Source: Aromatoleum toluclasticum ATCC 700605 (GTDB lineage: Bacteria > Pseudomonadota > Gammaproteobacteria > Burkholderiales > Rhodocyclaceae). From it: 64,000 bases of DNA. Below, piece after piece: positions 56,489 through 63,084 of this stretch. Position 1 is the first letter of the stretch. Every line of letters begins with the position of its first letter. The position numbers and the translations under genes were made by a program. The DNA is taken from positions 32,913 to 96,912 of the forward strand of contig NZ_KB899511.1 in the NCBI RefSeq assembly GCF_000378245.1, in the 5' to 3' direction. The notes beneath the pieces are model-generated. The model saw only the letters and a program-made list of their open reading frames with translations, did not search any database and was not told the origin of the DNA.

Positions 56489-58036
56489 TTGACCGACCGA
56501 GCGACGATCACGACCCCCGCCGCCCCCTCTCACGGGCCCTTGTTCCTCCGACCCATCCGTACGCGTATCCGCCACAAGATCACACTGGCGGTGATCCTCG
56601 CGATCACCGTAGCGATGGGGATCAACGAGACTCTTCACAGCTGGTTGCAGGAACGCAGCGCACTGCAGGAACGCGAGCGTTCCCTGACGGTGCTGACCAA
56701 CAGCATCGCGCAGGGCATCGAGGCGATCATGCTGACGGGCTCGACGGAAGCCGCCGTGTCGTTCACGAACCATTTCAAGGATGTGCCCTACATCCGCGAT
56801 TTCCGCATCGTCCGCTAAGACGGCAAGGAAGCGTTCGGCGACAACCGGACCATCGACCAGGTCAACATGACGCTGGAGAAGGAGCGGTATGAGCGCCGGG
56901 CGCAGGAGACCGGCACGCGGCTGCTCCCCGAAAACGACGCTCGGCTCCTGCAGGCCCTGGAGACAAACGATATCGTCTCGTACTACGACGAGTCGGCCAG
57001 CGGCGAGCGTCTCCTGACTTTCCTCGCGCCGATCAAGACCTCGCAGGACTGCCGCGAGTGCCACTCGTCGAAGAAGACGCGCGGAGTCATCCAGCTGAGC
57101 ACCTCGCTTTCGGCGATCGACGAGAGCCTGGCTACCTCGCGCAAGAATTCGCTGCTCGTCCTGATCGCGACGATCATCGTCACGGCCCTGATTGCGGGCC
57201 AGCTCCTGCGTCGCTGGGCCAGGGGGCCGCTGGAGCACCTGACCGGTGCGATGCGGAACATCTCGCAGGGGGATCTCGAACAGAGCGTAAAGGTCGTCGG
57301 ACAAGACGAATTCGGCGAAATGGCGCGCATCTTCAACGTGATGAGCACCGAGATCCGCATGACTCACGCCGGCCTGCGGCGCGAGCAGGACAAGCTCACG
57401 ACGATCATCCTCGGCGCGGAGGAAGGAATCATCGTCACCGACGGCGCTGGAAAGGTCGTTCTTGTGAATCCTGCTGCGGAACGGCCGCGCTGCCGCGCGA
57501 CGTCACGGAGGAGAAGCGGCTGGAGGAGGAACTGCGCCGCCTGTCGACGACCGACGCCCTGACCAGCCTGTACAACCGGCGCCATATGGAATACGTGCTG
57601 ACGACCGAGCACAGCCGCTCAGCCCGGACGAAGGCGCCGTTCGCGGTACTGATGCTCGATATCGACCATTTCAAGAAATTCAACGACACCTACGGCCACG
57701 AGCAGGGCGACCGCGTGCTGCAGGCCGTCGCCAAAACCTTCCGCGACAGCCTGCGCAAATACGACACGGCATGTCGCTACGGCGGAGAGGAATTCATCGG
57801 CATCCCTGCCGCAGACCAACCCCGACGGCGGCATGGCCGTAGCCGAGCGCCTGCGCAGCGAGGTCGAGAACCTCGTGGTCGATGGCCTGAAGGTCACGAT
57901 CAGCATCGGCGTGTCCGCCTACCCGGAGACGGGAATCGAATCGGTCGACCAGTTAATCCACGAGGCCGACACGGCGCTCTACCGTTCGAAGGAGAACGGA
58001 CGCAACTGCGTCACACGCGCCGACTGCAGCGTCTGA
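56489..58036 (+). pseudogene. Decayed heme-sensor diguanylate cyclase
   Basis: A membrane sensor-GGDEF protein broken in three places. From a TTG at 56489: TM helix, sensor domain, interrupted by TAA at 56816-56818 (context RIVR*DGKEAF); the same frame continues with the c-type heme motif CRECH (about 57050), a second TM helix, HAMP and PAS start ending at NPAAE (about 57483). Then the frame shifts and about 60-100 PAS residues are gone before RDVTEEKRLEEELRR and a GGDEF domain with YGGEEF (about 57790). After EEFIG the frame shifts again; the end is intact (MAVAERLRSEVENLV, ISIGVSAYPETG). Three lesions argue for a dead gene rather than a sequencing slip. Confidence 0.85.
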
Positions 58037-58194
58037 CGGAGGGCGTCGCGCCGCGAGCCATGTCGGCCTGCGCGCCCCCGGTGACACGGCAACGCAACAT
58101 GCTTTACGCATTGCGTTATTATCGTAATTTATTGTTTTTTATACATTATTTAACAGCATTATAAGAGTATAAAAATATTTATGGGCGGAAGATG
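58037..58194 (+). other. A/T-rich leader before sRNA copy 1
   Basis: The stretch about 58100-58190 is strikingly A/T-rich against the 65% GC background and ends in the conserved ATAAAAATATTT block 26 bases before the -35 of copy 1, which may act as an UP element or an H-NS-like protein site. No gene seen. Confidence 0.45.
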
Positions 58195-58223
58195 TTGCGT
58201 TGCACAAACTCTTCCAATAGAGT
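58195..58223 (+). promoter_or_regulatory. Promoter of sRNA copy 1
   Basis: TTGCGT (58195-58200), 17 bases, TAGAGT (58218-58223). The -35 is part of TTGCGTTGCACAA, an imperfect palindrome (TTGC-N3-GCACAA) shared by all copies. Confidence 0.72.
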
Positions 58224-58229
58224 TTGAAC

Positions 58230-58300
58230 CGTCTCCTCCACCCTCCTCCTTTGGTGTGGATTTAGCCCGAGCCCGCAACCGAGCTCGGGCTTTTTTCTTT
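58230..58300 (+). ncRNA. Sibling anti-Shine-Dalgarno sRNA, copy 1
   Basis: Predicted transcript of about 70 nt from 7 bases after the -10. Conserved core: CTCCTCCACCCTCCTCC, then TTTGGTGTGGATTTA. CACC (58239-58242) pairs with GGTG (58253-58256) and presents CTCCTCCTTT in the loop, complementary to GGAGG ribosome-binding sites. Terminator stem AGCCCGAGC (58264-58272) / GCTCGGGCT (58283-58291) then TTTTTCTTTT. No start codon with an RBS inside, so an RNA gene rather than a peptide gene. Confidence 0.8.
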
Positions 58301-58398
58301 TACGCCAACCCTTGGCGATCTCACGGCAACGACGCATTGCCTCACGGCTCGATAGGTGAATCTGATCGCCCGATAAAAACATTTTCAGCGCGAACTTA

Positions 58399-58427
58399 TT
58401 GCGCCGCAACATACGGAGGCGTATGCT
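58399..58427 (+). promoter_or_regulatory. Promoter of sRNA copy 2
   Basis: TTGCGC (58399-58404), 17 bases, TATGCT (58422-58427). The palindrome here is the cleanest TTGC-GCC-GCAA; an ATAAAAACATTTT block lies 26 bases upstream of the -35. Confidence 0.68.
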
Positions 58428-58433
58428 TTGATC

Positions 58434-58503
58434 TGTCTCCTCCACCCTCCTCCTTTGGTGTGGATTTAAGCCCGAGCCTCAACCGCTCGGGCTTTTTCTT
58501 TTT
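58434..58503 (+). ncRNA. Sibling anti-Shine-Dalgarno sRNA, copy 2
   Basis: Same core as copy 1 (CTCCTCCACCCTCCTCC, TTTGGTGTGGATTTAAG) starting at the same distance from its -10. Terminator stem AAGCCCGAGC (58468-58477) / GCTCGGGCTT (58485-58494), T-run TTTCTTTTT. About 130 bases separate it from the end of copy 1; its terminator also faces the end of the LysR gene. Confidence 0.8.
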
Positions 58504-58521
58504 CTGCACCCGCTAGCGTCC

Positions 58522-59433
58522 TCAGGCGCCTCGCGGCGGTGCGTTCAGCAGCGCCCAGATCTTGTCCACCATCGGGTTGCTGTTGTCCGCAGCACGATGC
58601 AGGCGGACCTCCAGCGGGCAGGTCCACTGCGCGGGGCCGGCTTCCACCAGGCGCCCTTCAGCGAGTTCGCGGCCCACGCAGCTCTCGGGCAGCCAGCCCA
58701 GCCCATGCCCTTCGAGCACCATCGCCTTCAGCGCCTCCGACATGTGGGTGTCGAACGAGCGGTCGAAATGGCAGCGCTCGTTCGCGCCGAGCAGGATCAT
58801 CTCGACCACATGCCCGAGGTAGGTGCCCGACGAGTAGGCGAGGAAGGGCACGACCGCCTCGGCCCGCCCCGGCAGCCTGTAGCGCGGCCGGCCGTCGGCG
58901 CGCGGCGCCGACAGGGGCAGCATGCGGTCGGTGGCGAGCGCGATGTAGGGAAAACGCACCGGGTCGAGCAGCATCGGCAGCTGCGGGTGGTGATAGGCGA
59001 TGAGGAGATCGGTGGCGCCCTCGATCAACGCGCTGGCCCCTTCGGGCACGTTCACCGCGCCGACGCGCGCGACGACGTTGCCCAGCGCTTCCTTGAGCTG
59101 CCCCAGCCAGCGCGGGAAGAAGGTGAGCGACAGCGTGTGCGCGACCGAGAAGCGCACGGTGTCGACGTTGCCGGGGGACTGCCCGCGCAGCACGGTGCGC
59201 ATGTCGTAGGTGCGCCGCAGGATGTCGGCCGCGAAACCGCGGAAGATCCGGCCCGCGGCAGTCAGATGCACGCCCTGCGCGCGGCGGTCGATCAGTTCGA
59301 CACCGAGCCAGTCCTCCAGCGCCTGGATGTGGCGGCTGAAGGTCGGCTGGGAGACGTTGCGGCGTTCGGCGGCGCGCGAGAACGCGCGTGCGTCGGTCAA
59401 CGTCAGGAAGTCCTCGATCCACTTGATCTGCAT
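58522..59433 (-). CDS. LysR family regulator, HypT-like
   Basis: 303 aa from the ATG at 59433. N-terminal winged helix (FLTLTDARAFSRAAERRNVSQ, TFSRHIQALEDWLG) and a substrate domain with SVAHTLSLTFFPRWLGQL, AYSSGTYLGHVVEM and EALKAMVLEGHGLGWLPE, similar in layout to E. coli HypT (hypochlorite-responsive). Divergent from aspA, so it likely regulates aspA. Confidence 0.88.
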   Translation of the reverse strand: MQIKWIEDFLTLTDARAFSRAAERRNVSQPTFSRHIQALEDWLGVELIDRRAQGVHLTAAGRIFRGFAADILRRTYDMRTVLRGQSPGNVDTVRFSVAHTLSLTFFPRWLGQLKEALGNVVARVGAVNVPEGASALIEGATDLLIAYHHPQLPMLLDPVRFPYIALATDRMLPLSAPRADGRPRYRLPGRAEAVVPFLAYSSGTYLGHVVEMILLGANERCHFDRSFDTHMSEALKAMVLEGHGLGWLPESCVGRELAEGRLVEAGPAQWTCPLEVRLHRAADNSNPMVDKIWALLNAPPRGA

Positions 59434-59595
59434 GTTCCACGCTCCTGCGGTGTCGGCCGCGCGGTATGCGGCGAGCCGCGCCCGTGCGCCCCTATTCGGG
59501 TTCCTTGGGGATGTTATGCGTTTTTTGCATGATGCGGCACGCAATCCCAGGACGACCCGTAGCATCCATGCGTCGCACCACACACCGGAGGAAAC

Positions 59596-61014
59596 ATGAC
59601 GCAGACGACAGAACGCATCGAACACGATCTCCTGGGGGATCGTTCCCTGCCCGCCGATTCCTATCATGGCGTCCACACGCTGCGCGCGGTCGAGAATTTC
59701 CCGATCACCGGCACGCCGATTTCGATCTACCCCGACCTCGTGCGCGCACTCGCCGCGATCAAGCAGGCAGCCGCGCTGGCCAACAGCGAACTCGGTCTGC
59801 TCGACCACGAACGCGCCGACGTGATCGTACGCGCCTGCGAGGAGATCCGCGCCGGGGCGCTGCACGAGCACTTCATCGTGGACGTGATCCAGGGCGGGGC
59901 GGGGACCTCGACCAACATGAACGCGAACGAGGTGATCGCGAACCGTGCGCTGGAACTGTTGGGCCACCGCAAGGGCGACTACGACCGCCTGCACCCGAAC
60001 GAGCACGTGAACATGAGCCAGAGCACCAACGACGTCTATCCGACGGCGCTGAAGCTCGCGGGCTACGAGGGCATCCTGAGCCTGATCGAGGCGATGGAAG
60101 TGCTACGCGCCGCGTTTGACGAGAAGGCGGTCGAGTTCGCCGACGTGCTGAAGATGGGACGTACCCAGTTGCAGGACGCGGTGCCGATGACGGTGGGCCA
60201 GGAGTTCTCGACCTACGTCGTGATGCTGGGCGAGGACATCGAGCGCCTGAAGGAGGCGGTGCTGCTGATCTGCGAGATCAACCTCGGCGCGACGGCGATC
60301 GGCACCGGCATCAACGCCCATCCCGACTACGCCGCGCTGGTGCGCCGGCATCTGGCCGAGATCACCGGCATCCCGGTGCTGACGGCGCCGAACCTGGTCG
60401 AGGCGACGCAGGACTGCGGCAGCTTCGTGCAGCTGTCGGGCGTGCTGAAGCGCGTCGCGGTGAAGCTCTCCAAGGTATGCAACGACCTGCGCCTGCTGTC
60501 CTCGGGGCCGCGCGCGGGCTTCGGCGAGATCAACCTGCCGGCACGCCAGGCGGGCTCGTCGATCATGCCGGGCAAGGTGAACCCGGTGATTCCGGAGGTC
60601 GTGAATCAAATCGCCTACGAGGTGATCGGCAACGACATGACGATCTCCTTCGCCGCGGAAGCCGGTCAGCTGCAGCTGAACGCCTTCGAGCCGATCATCG
60701 CCCACAGCCTGTTCAAGAGCGTCACCCACCTGCGCGCGGGCTGCCTGACGCTGGCCGAGCGCTGCGTCAGGGGCATCACGGTGAATCGCGAGTTCCTGCG
60801 TCAGAGCGTCGAGAACTCGATCGGCCTCGTGACCGCGCTGAACCCCTACATCGGCTACGCCAACGCCACCGGGATCGCGCAGGAAGCGCTGGTCGGCGGG
60901 CATAGCGTGTATGAGCTGGTACTCGAGAAGGGCCTGCTCACCCGCGAGCAGCTCGACGAGATCCTGAAGCCGGAGGTGCTCACGCAACCGCGCGCGCTGG
61001 TCGGGCTGGCCTGA
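59596..61014 (+). CDS. aspA: Aspartate ammonia-lyase
   Basis: 472 aa. Splits aspartate to fumarate and ammonia. Fumarase/aspartase signature GSSIMPGKVNPVIPE (near residue 318), SQSTNDVYPTALKLA, and GGAGTSTNMNANEV. AspA is distinguished from fumarase C by the ATERIEHDLLG-like N-terminus (TERIEHDLLGDRSLP here). Its region is bracketed by sRNA copies 1-2 and 3-5. Confidence 0.95.
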   Translation: MTQTTERIEHDLLGDRSLPADSYHGVHTLRAVENFPITGTPISIYPDLVRALAAIKQAAALANSELGLLDHERADVIVRACEEIRAGALHEHFIVDVIQGGAGTSTNMNANEVIANRALELLGHRKGDYDRLHPNEHVNMSQSTNDVYPTALKLAGYEGILSLIEAMEVLRAAFDEKAVEFADVLKMGRTQLQDAVPMTVGQEFSTYVVMLGEDIERLKEAVLLICEINLGATAIGTGINAHPDYAALVRRHLAEITGIPVLTAPNLVEATQDCGSFVQLSGVLKRVAVKLSKVCNDLRLLSSGPRAGFGEINLPARQAGSSIMPGKVNPVIPEVVNQIAYEVIGNDMTISFAAEAGQLQLNAFEPIIAHSLFKSVTHLRAGCLTLAERCVRGITVNREFLRQSVENSIGLVTALNPYIGYANATGIAQEALVGGHSVYELVLEKGLLTREQLDEILKPEVLTQPRALVGLA

Positions 61015-61155
61015 TCCAACGACGAAATCCATAGGCCCCGCGCGTCGCCGGATCGGCGCGCGGCCACGGCGATCACGCCCGATTCTGTCGGGATATTCGC
61101 AAGGGATTGCGTGAGCCTGCGTGCCTGAAACGGGCACTGCCGGTGGCAAGGGTTG

Positions 61156-61172
61156 ATGCTGCGTCGCAGCAT
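61156..61172. promoter_or_regulatory. 17-bp palindrome ATGCTGCG T CGCAGCAT
   Basis: Perfect 8-bp arms around one base. The inner TGC-N3-GCA layout matches the palindromes over the sRNA -35 boxes (TTGC-N3-GC). It could be a binding site of the same regulator. No T-tract follows directly, so it is not an obvious aspA terminator. Confidence 0.5.
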
Positions 61173-61176
61173 TCCA

Positions 61177-61190
61177 GTCTTGTATAAGAC
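61177..61190. promoter_or_regulatory. GTCTT-N4-AAGAC palindrome
   Basis: GTCTTGTATAAGAC differs by one base from GTCTTTTATAAGAC at acnB (plus-strand reading at 31147-31160). A GntR-type operator is the likely type, by resemblance only. Confidence 0.5.
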
Positions 61191-61267
61191 ATGGTTGAAA
61201 TTTCGCGCCACTGCTGAACTATACGAAGATCTGATCGCCGCATATAAAAATTTGAAGTGCATTATTA

Positions 61268-61296
61268 TTGCGTCGCACAAGCCGATTCGATAATAT
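61268..61296 (+). promoter_or_regulatory. Promoter of sRNA copy 3
   Basis: TTGCGT (61268-61273), 17 bases, TAATAT (61291-61296); palindrome TTGCGTCGCACAA over the -35. Confidence 0.75.
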
Positions 61297-61302
61297 TTAA
61301 AC

Positions 61303-61372
61303 CGTCTCCTCCACCCTCCTCCTTTGGTGTGGATTTAAGCCCGGGCCGCAGTTGCTCGGGCTTTTTCTTTTC
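61303..61372 (+). ncRNA. Sibling anti-Shine-Dalgarno sRNA, copy 3
   Basis: Core identical to copy 2. Terminator stem AAGCCCGGGC (61337-61346) / GCTCGGGCTT (61354-61363); one G-U pair replaces a Watson-Crick pair, then TTTCTTTT. Between it and copy 4 (61373-61568) no gene is seen. Confidence 0.8.
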
Positions 61373-61568
61373 CGGCGTCAGGCTTTCGGCAACCCGTGCC
61401 GGAACACCAGCGCCAACCTCCCCCAGGAACATCGCGCGCCAAACTCGGCGGCTCCCGCGTGCATCGATTGCGCGGATCGCCCAAGGGTTGCGCTGCCGGT
61501 TCTGCGCCGCCGATCCTGAACATTCGGGCACCTAATCCAGCGATAAAAAAATTTGTCGTACAACTTTA

Positions 61569-61597
61569 TTGCAATGCACAAGCGCGGCCATTAAGAT
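61569..61597 (+). promoter_or_regulatory. Promoter of sRNA copy 4
   Basis: TTGCAA (61569-61574), 17 bases, TAAGAT (61592-61597); palindrome TTGCAATGCACAA; ATAAAAAAATTTG block 26 bases upstream of the -35. Confidence 0.74.
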
Positions 61598-61603
61598 TTG
61601 AAC

Positions 61604-61675
61604 CGTCTCCTCCACCCTCCTCCTTTGGTGTGGATTTAGCCCGGACCGTCAAACGTCCGGGCTTTTTTCTTTTTA
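61604..61675 (+). ncRNA. Sibling anti-Shine-Dalgarno sRNA, copy 4
   Basis: Core as copy 1. The terminator stem is AGCCCGGAC (61638-61646) / GTCCGGGCT (61655-61663): compared with AGCCCGAGC / GCTCGGGCT of copy 1, both sides have changed together, keeping the pairing. This covariation supports an RNA stem. T-run TTTTTCTTTTT. Confidence 0.82.
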
Positions 61676-61891
61676 CGCTGCGCCGCTTGTGCCAACAGCC
61701 CTGCGCAGCGAATCCCGGGCTAGTCAGGTGCGCACGGTCGCGCCATTCGGTCGGTCGAGCCGGCAGCCGGATCGGCGCGCTGCGGTCCGTGCCGCAGGCA
61801 GGGCGTGCAATGTGGCCCGTGGGGCGCGATCGACGCGATGCCGGTCATTTGTCCCGTAAATCACCGCATGAGAACATCTCAAGAACATTTG
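61676..61891. other. Spacer between sRNA copies 4 and 5
   Basis: 216 bases of ordinary GC-rich sequence with no supported gene; the upstream block of copy 5 (ATGAGAACATCTCAAG) is less A-rich than in the other copies and contains the short inverted repeat TGAGA/TCTCA. Confidence 0.4.
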
Positions 61892-61920
61892 TTGCACTGC
61901 GCAACTATTTCGTTTAATAT
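61892..61920 (+). promoter_or_regulatory. Promoter of sRNA copy 5
   Basis: TTGCAC (61892-61897), 17 bases, TAATAT (61915-61920); palindrome TTGCACTGCGCAA, the most symmetric with six paired arm positions less one. Confidence 0.75.
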
Positions 61921-61926
61921 TTCAAC

Positions 61927-61999
61927 TGTCTCCTCCACTCCTCTCCTCCTTTGGTGTGGATTCAAGCCCGAGCCCTCTCCAGAGCTCGGGCTTTTTTTT
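61927..61999 (+). ncRNA. Sibling anti-Shine-Dalgarno sRNA, copy 5 (variant loop)
   Basis: Same start and end, but the CU region reads CTCCTCCACTCCTCTCCTCC, three bases longer than in the other copies, so the loop is larger and holds more anti-SD sequence, while TTTGGTGTGGATT is kept. Terminator AAGCCCGAGC (61964-61973) / GCTCGGGCTT (61984-61993) then a T-run. Its terminator is 40 bases from the end of the convergent U32 gene. Confidence 0.8.
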
Positions 62000-62036
62000 G
62001 TTCGGTGCGCGTCTTCGGCCATCTGCCAGCGCAGCC

Positions 62037-63083
62037 TCAGGCGGCCGTCAGTACCTTTCCTTCCGTGTCGCCGGCCACTTCCCGGCTCCGCACCTCGGGG
62101 TAGTAGCACATGTAACCGCTGGCGCAGTGGCTCGGCGCGTCGCGCAGGCCCACGGCGAATTTGCGCACCTCGTCGGCCGGCTCGCCCGCTTCGATGCGCT
62201 CCAGCACACGGGCGACGAGTTCTACGCTCTTGATCTTGCGTTCGCTCGCGCCTTCGCGTCCGGCGATCTTCACCGAATGCAGGCCCGCCGCATGCATCGC
62301 CGGCATCGCGCAGAGGCCGCAGGGCCCCCAGGGATAGCCGTTGGGGGCGACCGAGAAGCCGTTGCCGAAGCGGTACCAGAGCCAGCGCTTGTAATCGAGG
62401 TCGTTCTGTTCGAGGCGGCGCAGCGCGCGCTCCTGCGGCTGACCGCCGCCGGTGGCCTGATACTCGAACTGATAGTTGTCGATGCAGATCGGGCCGCCCT
62501 TGTTCATCGGCAGATGGACCGTGTGGCAGGCGCCTTCCTCGAAGACGCAGCCGTCGTTGAGCACGAAGGCTTCGACGTCGAGGTCGGGCAGTGCCTGCGT
62601 AATCGCGCCGATCTCGGCGACGGTGACGTCGCGCGGCAGGATGATGCGCTTCGCGCCGAGTGCGGCGAAGAAGCGCGCGGACTCGACGTTGCGGCAGGTC
62701 GCGACCGAACTCACGTGGATGTCGAGGTCGGACACGTTGGCGGCGAGCGAGGCGATCAGCGAGATGTCGGCGACGATCACGGCCTTGCCGCCGATGCTCT
62801 TGAAACGCGCGCCGATTTCGGTGAGCGCGTCGAGGTGCTGTTCGCCGTATTGCTGGGCGTTGAGGACGAGGAAGACTTCCGCGTCGAGCGCGCTCGCCTT
62901 GTCGACGACGCGCTCCAGGTCGGCGTAGCCGTTGAGGTTGCCGAACACGCGGCGATTGACGCCGGAGGTGTTGAAGCGCTGGATCCAGTCCGGCGGGACG
63001 ACGCCGCAATAGAGCTCGCGGGCGCCGGCGCGCACGAGCGGTTCGACCTCGGCGGGGGTGCTGATGGGGGCGGTAATCTTCAT
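62037..63083 (-). CDS. U32 family peptidase-like protein
   Basis: 348 aa from the ATG at 63083, which comes one base after the stop of the upstream gene (coupled). U32 fold: N-terminal APISTPAEVEPLVRAGARELYCGV, middle HVSSVATCRNVESARFFAALGAKRIILPRDV, and the end SVKIAGREGASERKIKSVELV. Several Cys (ELYCGV, NDGCVFEEGACH, GPCGLCAMP, SHCASGYMCYY) could hold an Fe-S cluster, as in other U32 proteins acting in tRNA, rRNA or ubiquinone modification. It does not look like UbiU or UbiV in detail, so no specific role is assigned. Confidence 0.82.
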   Translation of the reverse strand: MKITAPISTPAEVEPLVRAGARELYCGVVPPDWIQRFNTSGVNRRVFGNLNGYADLERVVDKASALDAEVFLVLNAQQYGEQHLDALTEIGARFKSIGGKAVIVADISLIASLAANVSDLDIHVSSVATCRNVESARFFAALGAKRIILPRDVTVAEIGAITQALPDLDVEAFVLNDGCVFEEGACHTVHLPMNKGGPICIDNYQFEYQATGGGQPQERALRRLEQNDLDYKRWLWYRFGNGFSVAPNGYPWGPCGLCAMPAMHAAGLHSVKIAGREGASERKIKSVELVARVLERIEAGEPADEVRKFAVGLRDAPSHCASGYMCYYPEVRSREVAGDTEGKVLTAA

Positions 63084-63084
63084 G

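Larger units (their letters stand above)
61015..61267 (+). other. aspA downstream region with two palindromes
   Basis: No gene. Contains ATGCTGCGTCGCAGCAT (61156-61172; 8-bp arms, one central base) and, 4 bases later, GTCTTGTATAAGAC (61177-61190), nearly the same as the acnB operator. They end about 77 bases upstream of the -35 of sRNA copy 3. An A/T block (ATATAAAAATTTG) precedes the copy 3 promoter. Confidence 0.5.

Noticed and set aside
58181..58516. Small frames running through the CU-rich repeats here and at 61257-61535 and 61396-61917
   Set aside because: Each crosses a promoter, a hairpin and an intrinsic terminator, and none has an RBS or conserved peptide between copies.
58195..61999. 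CRISPR array or transposon remnants as explanation of the five repeats
   Set aside because: Spacing is irregular (about 200, 2900, 300 and 320 bases), each unit has its own promoter and terminator, and there are no inverted ends, target duplications or transposase genes.
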